The notes under the pieces are model-generated. The model saw nothing but the letters and a program-made list of their open reading frames with translations. It did no database searches and was not told where the DNA came from. Of a DNA stretch of 64,000 bases, positions 1-10,784 are shown in pieces. Source of the DNA: Nematopogon swammerdamellus (lineage: Eukaryota; Arthropoda; Insecta; Lepidoptera; Adelidae); contig OX336340.1 in the NCBI GenBank assembly GCA_946902875.1, positions 5,973,739-6,037,738 of the forward strand. Reading direction: 5' to 3'. A program made the position numbers and the translations under genes. The first letter of the stretch is position 1. Every line of letters begins with the position of its first letter.

Positions 1-293
1 TTTTATAAAAAAAAATCTAATCAACGTTTCTGTCTTTGTCGTTGTTGTTTAAATGAAATATACAACACCGGAGCTAAAAATTTGTATTTCGACGGAAAAA
101 TTTGGATTTTTTTATTTTTTGATGTCATGAAGTTCATGCTTTATTGAGTCATCCATCACTTTAGATATTAAAAAAATAAATTTAGACTTAGATTAGAATA
201 TCCTTATTAGAATAACTAAATAATTGTAAACATCAAATAAGGTTTAGGGGGGTAGAAACAATAAACCCCGAAAGGCGATTTTGTATGGAGAAG

Positions 294-353
294 TTTTTTT
301 TGGGATTGCTTAACAACAGTCGGCCGACCGCACCACTGAGCTACCGAGGAGGC
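294..353 (-). repeat. Fragment of tRNA/5S-type SINE head
   Basis: Read on the minus strand, this holds a tRNA A-box-like stretch (GGTAGCTCAGTGG) followed about 20 bases later by TTAAGCAA and then an A-run. The same order (A box, then TTAAGCAAC that begins a 5S rRNA internal promoter) is seen in the complete SINE at 46453-46810, so I read this as a truncated relative. The rest of 1-540 is AT-rich and shows nothing else I can name. Confidence 0.4.
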
Positions 354-540
354 TGACAAACTTCCCTCTCGACTTAACTCAGTCACCGCAATATTTCTTT
401 CATCAAAGTTATTCTGAAGTTAGGTAAGCAAGCGATATCCGGTGATTTCAACTTTAAATTACTGTTTTACAAGGCTTCTTCCACGAGACGTTTGTTTGAA
501 ACCCCATGCTGTCATTAAAACGTTTTATCAATATTTGGGT

Positions 541-710
541 ACAGTACGCGACAGTAAATAATGCACATCGGGCTTTAGAAAGAGACAATCCGGCTGTAGA
601 GCGTCGTCTTTGTCGCACTAACTCGCACGTCTCTGTGCGACAGGGACGACGCTCTACAACCGGATTGTCTCTTTCTAAAGCCCGATGTGCATTATTTACT
701 GCTGCATACT
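541..710. mobile_element. Palindromic MITE (GCATTATTTACTG-type)
   Basis: A near-perfect inverted repeat of about 75 bp per arm, 552-701, with the arms reading ATGCACATCGGGCTTTAGAA and its complement around a short GC-rich centre. Related copies lie at 35569-35694 and 41893-42345, each interrupted by a SINE. There is no coding capacity, so a non-autonomous DNA transposon is the natural reading. Short ORFs across it are just the palindrome read in both directions. Confidence 0.75.
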
Positions 711-1049
711 TGAATTCTGGGAATATCGCTACGTGATATGGTGCGTAACGAGGCAATCCGCCGACGCACCAAAGTAGTCGATATTGGACACCGGGTGGCT
801 AAGCTCAAGTGGCAGTGGGCTGGGCATGTTAGCCGAAGAGACGATGACCGTTGGAGTAACCGTGTCCTACACTGGCTGCCGTGTACAGGAAAAAGAAGTG
901 CGGGAAGACCACCCGCCAGGCGGGACGACGACATCAAGTACGTCGGCGGAAAGCAGTGGTTCCGTATCGCTGAAGGCCGGGAGGATTGGAGGAAAATTGG
1001 AGAGCCGTATGTCCAGCAGTGGACACTTACACGCTGACTGACTGACTGT
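711..1049 (+). pseudogene. RTE-clade LINE, 3' end of reverse transcriptase ORF
   Basis: Open reading frame 711-1037 encodes the characteristic C-terminus of RTE-clade reverse transcriptases: an ISLRD then IRRRT segment, AKLKWQWAGHVSRR, a GRPPAR basic stretch, and a final EPYVQQW just before the stop. The stop is followed by a TGAC microsatellite, the usual RTE 3' tail. Catalytic RT motifs are absent, so this is a strongly 5'-truncated dead copy, abutting the palindromic MITE at 541-710. A second, more decayed copy lies at 26960-27212. The clade call rests on my recognition of the C-terminal pattern. Confidence 0.85.
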
Positions 1050-1742
1050 ACTTGAATATTATGTAATTGAACTAAGACAAAAACATTAGTAAAAAAATAT
1101 TGTTAAAATTTTGGGGCGTACATTTTGTGTAAATTTTTTACATATAATCACTATATTTATTTTGCAGGAAATTTTTCTCTGGTGTAGAAGGCGAACTTAG
1201 TAAAAATGCAATTGCTTAGCATTGTTCATTGATATTATAATCATAAAATTAAATATCAATTGTCACGGTGGTGTTGTAATTTTCCTTTACCTGAACGAAG
1301 GACAAATCAACTACATTTTACTTGCCTATAATATCAACACTATCATTGAAAAATAATATCTACATAAGAACGCCTGTATGTACATATTTTACATGTGCCT
1401 CGTGCGAAATAAACATTATTTGATTTGATTTGTTCGCGTTCACTGTTACGAGCTATTGGCTTTATCGTTTTAGATTAGTAAACCAGAACAAAGTTTTAGG
1501 CCTACATTGGCTTCAGATCAATATCTAATCTCCGAAACCCGGCATAACAATAACTTTTATTGACTGATAAGCTAGTCCTATAATCACATACTGAAACCAC
1601 ATTGCGGTAAAACCTTTCAGAGACGCGATACAAAAAATAATCAAATCGTTTATCAAGTGAGATTGATAGCGGCCGCTGTTGTCGTTGTCGCGTGGGCTGA
1701 CTACGATGGGCGCGAGCCGCGAGGCGGTTGCATTTTCTCTGA

Positions 1743-1870
1743 ATACATACACATACATACACACCACACGCCGTATCCCGACAATCTGGGTAAGCAGAGT
1801 AATCGATGTTGCGCTGCAAGTACTCTGGCAAATTACAGCACAGCCCCGACCACCACGTTTAGCAAAGTAT
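1743..1870 (-). repeat. SINE-B fragment (3' part)
   Basis: Matches the 3' half of the SINE-B family: ACGCCGTATCCCGACAATC, the ACAGCACA..CCGACCACCACGTTTAGC core, and an ATAC-repeat tail at the low-coordinate end, so the element is on the minus strand. The 5' head is missing. The preceding 1050-1742 is AT-rich without recognisable features. Confidence 0.75.
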
Positions 1871-2109
1871 ATAAAAAGTATATGTAAGTATATGAAGTTT
1901 TCTCTGAATATAAATGTGATATGCACAAACTACTGTTCTGCTTCACGTCCTAGTCAACGCAAACTACCTGACGAGGATTGTATCTGTATCAGTATTTGTT
2001 ATACGACAGTGAATTTAAGCACAACTGGGCGCAGTCAGAAGATGCCGTATGAGCTTTCGACCCTTGAGGCTTACCGTGGTTAGGATTTTACGTAAGACTG
2101 TAGGTAGAT

Positions 2110-2356
2110 TCCATCCATTACCTTACTATGTGGTAGGGCTTAACCCTTCCGGATAGCTACCACCGCACGGCGGCGCACTGAATGAAAGGTCGATGGAAGC
2201 AGCTATGTAAATAGTTCGTGTTTTCGGTTCAGTTCAGTGTAGCCGGTACGACTAAAAGGAAGCACTGACATTGCACCAAGTTCACCAAGGTGATGCTGAC
2301 ATCACGGATGCAGTCGATCGTGTAGCCAGCCATGTCAGGTTCCTTAAAAAAACAAA
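2110..2356 (+). repeat. SINE-A copy lacking its head
   Basis: Diverged copy of the SINE-A body and tail: GTGGTAGGGCTTAACCC, CACTGAATGAAAGGTCG, TTCAGTGTAGCCGG, GAAGCACTGACATTGCACC, then an A-rich end. The shared SINE-A/B 5' head is absent. Confidence 0.75.
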
Positions 2357-2360
2357 AATG

Positions 2361-3540
2361 GTTTATTGTTTATCGTTTTTTTTTTCTTCATACAAATCAA
2401 ACTCGTAATGTCTCCACGTGTGTTATCGTTTGTACGGAAACTGCATTATTTACGTATGTCTTTACCATATGTTGCCATATGTACATATGTATGTATGTCC
2501 CTTTGAACGTGTAAGTATGTATGTAACGAATGCATTTAAATGTGTGAGTATGTATATATTTTTTAATGCTTTAACTCTTCTTCTTAATGTTTCGCATTAC
2601 CCATCTACCTTATTCACAATCCCAAGAATGACTCGCAGAGAATGCCTGTATGCTTTAAGTCCGCCTTTTGTCACTTTGTGCAATAAAGTGTATTTTCATT
2701 TCATTTCATCCGTATGTGGGTGGCCTAATCTAGGATACCTCGAAAATTCCGCTAGTCCTTTTTTAACTGGGTGAAGGAGATGTACTGTGGTGTATACACA
2801 GTGTGCTGTTTATAATCTGTGTCTGAAAGAAATTCAGTCCACATATTATTGTATTTGACGTTATTGAAAAATAATGTCCTTTTCTTAAGCTGTTTTTAGA
2901 ATGTAGAAAAAGATTTTAAAGTTTTCTACTGTAAGGAGTTGTCAATACGGAAGATATGTCAAAATTAGAAGGAGATTGATTTGCATTTCTGTGATTTGGT
3001 TAAAATTATAAGGAAGAAACTATGCTGGGCAGAGAAAAGTTGTTTTAATTCAAGAACGCCCAGCGTAATATAAATCCAAGGAAGAACTGACAACAAACTT
3101 CGCAAGTCACAATCTTTTGTCCGGCCTTGTATTGCCTGCTTGAAAAAAATACTGCTAGCCTATCTCGATTTACGTAATAACACCGACTGCTTTCAGCGTT
3201 GCCGAAAGTGGAATCAGATTTTTCTTTCGTTTGGCCTGTGGTTTGGCGAACTTAAAAACAAATCGGATTTGCTATAAAACGAAATTGAACTCAGCTCGGC
3301 CTCGACCTCTCTTGATGGAGCCTTTGTATGCAGAGATAAGTCTGCTGCCTATCGATTTCTATTTTACGCATGATTACAATCACGGGGATGAGGAAACCTC
3401 CCGGGAGGGCATAGGAACCGTTTGATATATCAATAATCTGTGGTTACACAGTACAGTCTCGGATCTTTCAAGAGGGGCGTGGACCTGTGAAGCCGGGATA
3501 GCATTCGCAAGATTGCACCAAAAATCCATGCGCGTCGTTA
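2361..3540. other. No gene recognised; AT-rich spacer
   Basis: Contains GTAT microsatellite tracts near 2485-2555 and a GTGCAATAAAGTGTATTT stretch near 2680 that resembles a LINE 3' UTR end, but nothing with coding support. The short ORFs at 2332-2774 and 3231-3425 have no recognisable motif and I treat them as chance. Confidence 0.5.
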
Positions 3541-3555
3541 GACGGCGGAAAGAGG

Positions 3556-3918
3556 GCAATGAGTATAGGAAAGGGGATTACATGTAAGCGACTTAAATAT
3601 AAGGAAGGGAAATATATGTAAGTGTCATAATTATAGGGAAGGGAATTTTAAGTGGCATAAGTATAGGGAAGGGAAATGTAATTGGCATAAGTATCTATAG
3701 GAAAGAGAATTATAAGTGACATAATTAAAGGGAAGGGAATTTTAAGTGACATAAGTACAGGAAATGGAATTGTAAGTGACATAAGTACCGATAGGGAAGA
3801 TAATTTATAATTGACAAAGTAAAGAAAAGGGAATTTTAAGTGACATAAGTATAGGGAATGGAATGGAATTGTAAGTGACATAATTAAAGGGAAGGGAATT
3901 GTAAGTAAGTGACATAAG
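3556..3918. repeat. Degenerate tandem repeat, unit about 30-36 bp
   Basis: About ten imperfect units of the type GTGACATAAGTATAGGGAAG followed by GGAATTTTAA. The apparent minus-strand ORFs made of repeated MSL-I/K-PF segments here are translation of the repeat, not a gene. Confidence 0.85.
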
Positions 3919-4061
3919 CCAACCTGGAACCGCGTACACTAGAACGAAGCTGAATGTTCCGAAGAGTTCCTTCTTCATGTGGTCGGGCCAGCGTTCTGTG
4001 CAGAAACTAATCCTCGTCTCGTGCACAGCCTGTAACAATACATTTCGTATTTTATTTTTAA

Positions 4062-4550
4062 CTCCCGACGCAAAAAGAGGGGTGTTATGTATAAGTAAGT
4101 GGTACCACTAACATGTACATGAGAAGAAAATTATAAAAAAATAATTTCTGTTTACTTACTTAAAGGAGACGGGAGACCGCTAAGTAAATTCCCGCGCAGC
4201 TCTAAGTTTTTATATTTTATTTACTTAGCGGTCCCCCGACTCCTTTAAGTAAGTAAACGGAAATTATTTTTGACCTTTTAAGGGTCGGGGGTTTTTAATT
4301 TGTAATTTTACTTTTAATTCAAGGTTTTAAAAAAAACCACATTAAAATCGGTCCACTTTTTAAGATAATAATTTTTTTTATTGCTTAATTACTTGATTAC
4401 AAACATAGCTAAGAACCATCCCGATTAAACAAGCTTCCTTCCCGTTTGGGAGTTACGAGGCCACAGACAAATACACACACCCTCTCACCCTCTCACACAC
4501 ACCCTCACACACGTCAAACTTATAACACCCCTCCGTTTTTTTCGTCGGGA
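4062..4550 (+). mobile_element. TTAA-flanked MITE (CCCGACG termini) with internal hairpin
   Basis: Terminal inverted repeats TCCCGACGCAAAAAGAGGGG at the left and the complement (ending CGTCGGGA) at the right, flanked on both sides by TTAA (4058-4061 and 4551-4554). TTAA duplication with C-rich termini is the piggyBac pattern, so a piggyBac-like MITE is my inference. Inside, 4150-4262 is a near-perfect hairpin (ACTTACTTAAAGGAG arm). Two relatives are at 13958-14433 and 38795-39260. A diverged relative without termini may lie at 4660-4790. Confidence 0.7.
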
Positions 4551-4954
4551 TTAAAAACACAATATCTATAAAACGGCTCGTTCGAGACAGATTTGAATCT
4601 ATAGAGCCAATGTTTGACATAATATGCATGTATGTTTATAACTGAATAAATGTCTATGCCTGGCTGTGTATCTGTGTGCCTGGCATAGTAGCTACCAAGC
4701 AGATTAGATGCAAGATTTTTTATTAAAAAACTGGTTTAACCGAGATGGTTCTGAGCAATGTTTGATGAAGAACAGTTCCACCGATTCGAAGGTCATCGGT
4801 ATTTTTCCTAATTGGTGACGGGATCACAGCTATGAAATGGTAATTCGTTAAACTTTCACTCGGCGCCTTTTTTTCTACTTTATGAAATAGGGCTTTAGCC
4901 GCCTGTCGACTATGCCAGCCCCATCGTAACTACTAAACAATCTCTGGCCTCTGA

Positions 4955-5066
4955 GGGCTAGAGATGCTTGGAAAAATTTAGTGAGCATACAGCCCTCGGA
5001 CAGACAGACAGACAGACGGCGTAGGCTCAGTAATACGGTCCCGTACGACGGATACGGAACCCTAAA
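4955..5066 (+). repeat. GGGTTCCGTA-family interspersed repeat, 3' end
   Basis: Carries the family's 3' hallmark: a CAGACAGACAGACGG microsatellite, GCGTAGGCTCAGTAATA, GTCCCGTACGACGGATACGG and the terminal AACCCTAAAAA. Full-length members are at 44873-45180, 47140-47405 and 61770-62182. Confidence 0.75.
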
Positions 5067-5343
5067 AATGAGATATAATAGATCACGTAAAGCGCAGGAT
5101 CGTCTGCAAGCGAATCCACGTATGTACCTCTAGTTATAGATATAAAAAAAAGAGATTGCCCATCCTCTACCCACTCAAATTATGCAAAAGTGGACGAACT
5201 TCGCGCTCCACCGACCGAGATCTTTCCACCCGGAAGGAAACAATGTCTTGGCATCATACTAAGCGGCGTTTTAAGGTGAACCCTTTGGGGGCTGGGTTAT
5301 ATATAATACGGACACCATAAGAGAGGTAACGGGAGAGGGGGAA

Positions 5344-5361
5344 GGGGGGGGGGGGGGGGGG
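5344..5361 (+). repeat. Uninterrupted 18-G tract
   Basis: Eighteen consecutive G residues inside a purine-rich stretch (5310-5400). Capable in principle of G-quadruplex formation. Exact length is error-prone in assemblies. Confidence 0.8.
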
Positions 5362-5404
5362 AGGGGTTGTAGTCGAAGTGGGAGGGCGTGGGATTTGAAG
5401 TAGT

Positions 5405-5945
5405 AGAGGGTTCCGTACCATTTCTTTTTCCATGATAACTTTTTATTTTCTTACTTCTTATTATCCAGGAACTTTATCAATTTTCTTATTCTTTTAAACT
5501 TCTTAGGATTTTCGTTCAGGTCTTCCTGTAAAATATAAGAGAGGTCCTATATTCGTTATAATTTTTTCAAAATTTTACATACAGACTGAGGGGAAATGCT
5601 AGATTTTCCAAAAAATATATATATAAATAAATATAAAAATAAAAAAAAAACCTGTATGCCTTTTAACGAGCCATTTACATTGATACGTCACATGAAGCAC
5701 TTGAAAATATATTTTTTTTTACTTTCAAATTTGTCCCCCAAAATTGGCGACTAAAATCGAAATGCCTTCATTTAAAAATATCAAACCGAATAATCAAACT
5801 CAAATGTACCAATTGTCAACTTTTTTCGTCCAATAGCTTCGGAGAAAATAAGCTAAGACAGACCGACAGACAGACAGACAGACACAAAAGTGATCCTATA
5901 AGCGTTCCGTTTTTTTCCCCTCTTTTGAGGTACAGAACCCTAAAA
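5405..5945 (+). repeat. Interspersed repeat bounded by GGTTCCGTACC and GTACAGAACCCTAAAAA
   Basis: Starts GGGTTCCGTACCATTTC and ends with a GACA microsatellite, AAAAGTGATCCTATAAGCG, CCTCTTTTGAGGTACAGAAC and CCTAAAAA. The same right end occurs in reverse at 61075-61114 and 61732-61750, where it is split by a hAT insertion. No coding capacity. Confidence 0.6.
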
Positions 5946-6019
5946 ATTAAGTTAATAAATAAATAAATAAATATAAACGGATCAGAGTAAGATCGTCATA
6001 GTTCTACAAGGGTGTAGGA

Positions 6020-6262
6020 AGGTACATGAAATAAACTAAGAAAAAAGTAAGAGACAATATTAAAAAAACCGCATTTTTTATACTAAGGTCATATAACTCT
6101 ATGTTATGGTGACAAACATAATATAAATTTATTATATAGTACATGAAACAGAGAAACTAGAAAAAAGTAAAAGAAAAAAAAAAAAAACTTTTTTTTATGC
6201 CCAGGTCATCTAACTCTATGTGACGGTATGGGTTGTGACAAACATAATATAAATTATTATTG
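6020..6262. repeat. Two-copy imperfect tandem duplication, about 120 bp
   Basis: Two units share ACATGAAA, AGAAAAAAGTAA, an A/T tract, GGTCATMTAACTCTATG and GACAAACATAATATAAAT. The remaining sequence from 5946 to 6757 is AT-rich with no recognised gene. Confidence 0.7.
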
Positions 6263-6757
6263 TTGAGTTTGAATTATTTGGTTTTTCGTTTAAATATCAC
6301 CTAACATTTTCATAGTTTGCACATCTTCAATGTCACGTTATTTTAGCTTCAGAGAAATGTAGGCTTTGGAATTGTGAAATATCTCTAAGCTCTGCGACAA
6401 TGTATTCTGAGCTTTGTTATTCGACTATTTCTACAAAGGTATTATTTATTGTCACTTATATTATTTCTCTCAAAATTAGGCCGTAAATAACTTTATGTAT
6501 ATTTGATTCTCTTTCGTCGTATTTGGTCCTGAATATTTCGCCAAGTATGAGCGTTCGCTTTTTATTCTCAATACACAAAGTTATCTCCGATCTCTGCTAT
6601 TTCCTTCGCAAATATAATCAATCAGAATTTTAATATAATGTTTGATATTCGATATGAAACACAACGTTACGCTTCTGACTTCTAAAGCTCTCAAATATCT
6701 AAGAACATATTGTGTATTTTATTCCTATAGGTATGGGAAATTTTATATATATTTTAT

Positions 6758-6822
6758 ATCATCATCATCATCAGCCTGTATCGTTCCACTGCTGGACATA
6801 GGCCTCTCCCAAGGCACGCCAC
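6758..6822 (-). pseudogene. RTE-clade LINE 3' terminus
   Basis: On the minus strand it reads LGEAYVQQW, the last residues of RTE-type reverse transcriptases, followed by a GAT microsatellite (ATCATCATCATC on the plus strand). Only this 3' tip remains. Confidence 0.75.
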
Positions 6823-7254
6823 CACACAATTATTATTTATATGCAATATATTAAAAAATAGGTACACATGTATTTCAACTTAATATGTCATCGTCAGAGA
6901 ATAAAGAATTAAATTAAATATATTTACATGTTTCAGTGTCAAATAATGATTACGAATGATAGATGGCGTTATCATGGGTTTGAATCTAAGGAATGTAATT
7001 ATTTAGGCCGGATGAATGATGCGGTCCGAGATTCCACTTGTATGATGATTCCCAGGTTCTTAGATCTATTTCTTTGAATGGTGGGCTAGATGACTTAATG
7101 GTGCGAACTGTGAAGCTTTGATTGAATGGAGTTTGATGCTTTCGGCAGTGTGCGGGGATGGGAAGAGGTGAGTTTCCTGAGATAGATGTGAATCTGTGGT
7201 AATTGATCCTAATGTGTAGTGGATTGATGGTTGAGCCTGTATCTAGTATACTAC

Positions 7255-7480
7255 ATACACATTACATATAATACATACATACCATACGCTGTATCTCGAC
7301 AATCCGGGTAAGCAGAGTAATCGGTAATGTGCTGCAATTACTCTGGTAAATTACAGCACAACACCGACCACCACGTTTAGCAAAGTATTAGAACGAGATA
7401 ATTCTCAAGCAGCAAATAAGGCACGAAGACCCATCTATTGCCTGCCTCGGTGGATGGACCGTGTCAAGGTGAGAGGTGAC
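7255..7480 (-). repeat. SINE-B, 3' part, split by the P-like element
   Basis: Minus-strand SINE-B from its ATAC-rich 3' tail through GTATCTCGACAATCCGGG, the ACCGACCACCACGTTTAGC core and GGCACGAAGACCCATC to CAAGGTGAGAGGTGAC. The copy resumes at 10785 with GAGGTGACTATCCTGTCGCC. The break is the 8-bp target duplication GAGGTGAC made by the P-like element. Confidence 0.9.
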
Positions 7481-7632
7481 CACGAGTCAGTAAGCCTGGA
7501 GGCGCTATACATAGGAGGACAGGGGTAGCCGCGCGTCGGCGCACACGCGCCAGCGCGTCAGTCTAGCGCCGGCGACCGATCTTAGTCTCCGTCCGCCGCT
7601 CAGGCGGAGCGAACGTGCGCGTCTGTCACAAA

Positions 7633-7712
7633 ATGCCTCATTGTGCAGTGCTTTGGTGCAAAAAGTCGTCGAAAAATTCAAACTTGAACACAGATGGAGT
7701 CACCTTTCACGA
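7633..7712 (+). CDS. First exon of a THAP-domain protein (P-like element)
   Basis: ATG at 7633 starts MPHCAVLWCKK, with Cys4 and Cys9 matching the C-x(4)-C opening of the C2CH THAP zinc finger, and ends DGVTFH followed by two nucleotides (GA) and a splice donor GTAAGT at 7713. THAP domains bind transposon ends in P elements. The exon covers only about the first third of the domain (26 codons plus 2 nt). The later Cys and His ligands and any RNase-H-like transposase are not seen, so it is a remnant start or needs a distant exon. A GC-rich 120-bp leader precedes the ATG. Copy 2 has an extra T that shifts the frame before the donor. Confidence 0.7.
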
Positions 7713-8272
7713 GTAAGTACTTTCATTCAATTTGATAGCATTTTTCGCTTGAATTTCAGTAACAAACATCGGCGTAAATATGTATGGAGAGCTCTTTTCT
7801 GCTTACCCACCATAGGTCGACTATCGTGTTGGATGCAGTTAGCTCTTGTAATTTTTTTTGTTTATTGATAAATATGTATGTTAAATGTATACAGATATTT
7901 CATGCATTCTGCCTTATTGCCAAAGGACATTTCTTCTAGTCAACCTCAGCAGGTTTCCTCGTTCAATATTCGTTTATCGCGCTTTTTTCATTCAACCAGT
8001 ACCTACCGGTTTTTACTTTTGAGCGACTCTAAAGGAATTAATTACTTTAGGTCATGCGTCTACCGGGAATTAGTCTTGTTATGCTTAGCATTAACAAAAT
8101 TAATGCATAATGAATACCCCGTTAGCATTTAGCACTGCTAAGCGCCCTGATGAATAAAAATTTATGCTAAATGCTAAGCAATAATCACATTTAATTTTAG
8201 TTAGCATTGCTGTTGCGTTCGTAAAACTTTGTTGGTTCGTTTGTTTTGGAACGCACAAAGCAATGAAGTATG

Positions 8273-8603
8273 TTTTTTTTTTTTTTTTTATGGAAACTGA
8301 CACGGTTGGCTACCATCACCTACAACATCCGTGATGTCAGCCCATAACACCGGGTGAACTTGGTGCCACGTCAGTGCTTCCCTTCGGTCGTGCCGGCTAC
8401 ACTGAACTGGACGGAAAACACAAACTATTTACATAGCCGTTTCGACCGACCTTTCATTCAGTGCGGTGGTACCAACCCGGGCGGGTTAAACCCTACCACC
8501 TAGTAATATAAGAAGGGAGTCATATCCCTTAGTCGCCTTTTACGACATACACGGGGAGAGATGCAGTGGGGCTATTCTTTTAAAGTACCGGCCCCACACG
8601 GTA
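8273..8603 (-). repeat. SINE-A full-length, nested in P-like copy 1
   Basis: About 330 bp. Minus-strand order is: head ACCGTGTGGGGCCGGTAC, GTCGTAAAAGGCGACTAAGG, GTGGTAGGGTTTAACCC, TTCAGTGTAGCCGGCACGAC, ATCACGGATGTTGTAGG, GTGTCAGTTTCCATA, then a 17-nt A tail (T-run on the plus strand). Present at the same site in copy 2, with a 16-nt tail, so insertion predates element duplication. Confidence 0.9.
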
Positions 8604-8730
8604 TGTGCTATTTATCTGTGGTACTGCTAAATGCTAAATGCTATATAGCGCCTGCGCTCCGCTGCTAGCTAGCTAGCTAGCATCTAAATGCGAAATGCGA
8701 TGCGATCATGCGAGTGAGGGGTCGGAATTA
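8604..8730. repeat. GCTA/ATTTAGC-rich segment
   Basis: Short reiterations of GCTAAATGCTAAATGC and a self-complementary GCTAGCTAGCTAGCTAGC tract (about 8673-8690). The same GTTAGCATTTAGC words recur on the other side of the SINE (8120-8215), suggesting an older low-complexity region that the SINE interrupted. Confidence 0.6.
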
Positions 8731-9656
8731 TCATCTGTCACGTGATCATTAGTTTTGGTCATATCTACAGAACCACTGGACTTAGACCCATCGTGTTGGT
8801 ACTCAAACTGAACGTCTCGGTGAGATCTATCCATCTGTCACGTGATAATTTGTTTTGGTCATATCTCGAGAACCACTGAACTTAGACCCATCGTGTTGGT
8901 ACTCAAACTGAACGTCTCGATGAGATCTACCCATCTATCACGTGATAATTTGTTTTGGTCATATCTCGAGAACCAATGGACTTAGACCCATCGTGTTGGT
9001 ACTCAATCTGAACGTCTCGATGAGATCTATCCATCTGTCACATTAACTTTTGTTTTGGTCATAACTCGAGAACCACTGGTGCTAGACCCATCGTGTTGGT
9101 ACTCAAACTTCAGGTCTCGGTGAGATCTATCCATCTGTCACATGAACTTTTGTTTTGGTCATAACTCGAGAACCACTGGTGCTAGACCCATCGTGTTGGT
9201 ACTCAAACTGAACGTCTCGGTGAGATCTACCCATCTGTCACGTGATAATTTGTTTTGGTCATATCTCGAGAACCACTGAACTTAGACCCATCGTGTTGGT
9301 ACTCAAACTGAACGTCTCGATGAGATCTACCCATCTATCACGTGATAATTTGTTTTGGTCATATCTCGAGAACCAATGGACTTAGACCCATCGTGTTGGT
9401 ACTCAATCTGAACGTCTCGATGAGATCTATCCATCTGTCACATTAACTTTTGTTTTGGTCATAACTCGAGAACCACTGGTGCTAGACCCATCGTGTTGGT
9501 ACTCAAACTTCAGGTCTCGGTGAGATCTATCCATCTGTCACATGAACTTTTGTTTTGGTCATAACTCGAGAACCACTGGTGCTAGACCCATCGTGTTGGT
9601 ACTCAAACTTCAGGCCTCGGTGAGATCTATCCATCTATCACATGAACTTTTGTTTT
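8731..9656 (+). repeat. 100-bp satellite array with 400-bp higher-order repeat
   Basis: Nine and a quarter units of exactly 100 bp, each containing CCATCTGTCAC, TTTTGTTTTGGTCAT, CTCGAGAACCA, TAGACCCATCGTGTTGGTAC and GTCTCGRTGAGATCTA. Variants recur every fourth unit: those starting at 8831, 8931, 9031 and 9131 are repeated in the same order at 9231, 9331, 9431 and 9531. The array amplified in 400-bp blocks and is carried inside the P-like element. Confidence 0.95.
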
Positions 9657-9691
9657 GGTTTATTCACACGCTTGAGTGAATTCGCACTTCA

Positions 9692-9966
9692 TATACACGG
9701 TGTTGCAGTTGCCCCCGTAATATTTCTAACTGACATAAGGGGGTTATTCTATATGTGAAACTAAACAACTTATGTGGCGAAAACATTTTTTTTAACAAAA
9801 AAAATGTTTTTGCCGTAAATATTTTAAATGCATATTCTCAAAATGTACGGAGAAAAAAAATTTTTTTTCTTCAAATTAAAAAGTCGTACAACAAAAGTTG
9901 TGGTTATTTCACGTAAAGAATCACCCCCTTTCGGGTTTTACGGTTGGGGTTGCAACACCGTGTATA
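9692..9966. mobile_element. 275-bp MITE nested in P-like copy 1
   Basis: Terminal inverted repeats TATACACGGTGTTGCA and TGCAACACCGTGTATA, with subterminal complementary CCCCC/GGGGT segments and a central AT-rich hairpin (AAAACATTTTTTTTAAC against its complement). No coding capacity; superfamily not determined. The same insertion is in copy 2. Confidence 0.75.
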
Positions 9967-10784
9967 AGACATTCATTGTGTGTTTTCATTCCATCATGAA
10001 CTGTCGAGCGATATTTTTCGCATTCGCATTTAGCATTTAACGTTAGCATGTTAATGGCGTAAGATTCGCAAGTGAATTAAATTAATGCTTTTTCGAATTA
10101 ATTAACAACACTACCGGGAATATCAGATCGCGGATATTTAGGAGAATTAAAAATAATTGACATGGTAGGGTAGATTTTCGCGAATTTTTCGCGAAGTCAT
10201 ATTGCAATATAATTTGTCATATCGTTGGCTAAGTAATTAGCAAATAGTTGTTAATAATATAATTATATTTTTTTTGGTTACAAAACTTTTCGACTTTCTA
10301 ACATTATTTTTTTAATTTTGGAAAATTCCAATAACAAATACTCCAATAAGATAATACCAATGTACGAGGTCTTACATATCATTGTTTTGGAAATTTTATG
10401 TAGATTTATAATAAAGTATCCGAGGTATCTCAGAACTTAGAACTATTATCGTGTTTATGCGAAAATCTGCAAATTCGCAAAATTGTGAAAGGGGCGTTGC
10501 CTTTGTTCATTTAAGAGAAAGTTATATTATTCCCTTTATGTAAAGAAGGGTTAAATATTGTTAAATCCGTTTCATCTTTTCATCGCGAATCGACACAATG
10601 AGCGACTTATTGTATGAATCCCGTTCAAACGTATGGAAGACTGGCGTCACTTGGCTACCTACTCGCTCGGCCAATCACGGCGTTCCATGCGCCGCTCCCG
10701 CCTCAGACTTCACACCCCTTTGGCGGCTACCTCGGTTCTCATACAAACGATGCCGTATTTCGTATCCAGGCTTACTGACTCGTG
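9967..10784. other. 3' internal region of P-like copy 1, no gene seen
   Basis: AT-rich sequence containing TCGCGAATTTTTCGCGA-type short palindromes and ending in the terminal repeat. The small ORF at 10598-10810 has no recognised motif and runs across the element boundary, so it is not a gene. Confidence 0.55.

Larger units (their letters stand above)
7481..10784 (+). mobile_element. P-like element copy 1, non-autonomous
   Basis: A 3304-bp element with perfect 20-bp terminal inverted repeats (CACGAGTCAGTAAGCCTGGA and its complement) and a perfect 8-bp TSD, GAGGTGAC, at 7473-7480 and 10785-10792. Eight-base duplications and a THAP-domain start are the signature of the P superfamily. No transposase catalytic region is visible: the interior holds a THAP first exon (7633-7712), a SINE-A (8273-8603), a 100-bp satellite array (8731-9656), a MITE (9692-9966) and AT-rich sequence. 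It is inserted in a SINE-B. A second copy at 23332-26635 differs at only about four positions, so both moved recently or were copied recently. Mobility would require transposase from elsewhere. Confidence 0.88.

Noticed and set aside
3648..4038. Minus-strand ORFs with repeated MSLTIPF segments
   Set aside because: They are translations of the 30-36 bp tandem repeat at 3556-3918; there is no independent coding signal.
7641..8132. Longer ORFs inside the P-like element (7641-7868, 7878-8132 and their copies at 23466-23984)
   Set aside because: They are out of frame with the THAP start, cross the splice donor and show no transposase motif.
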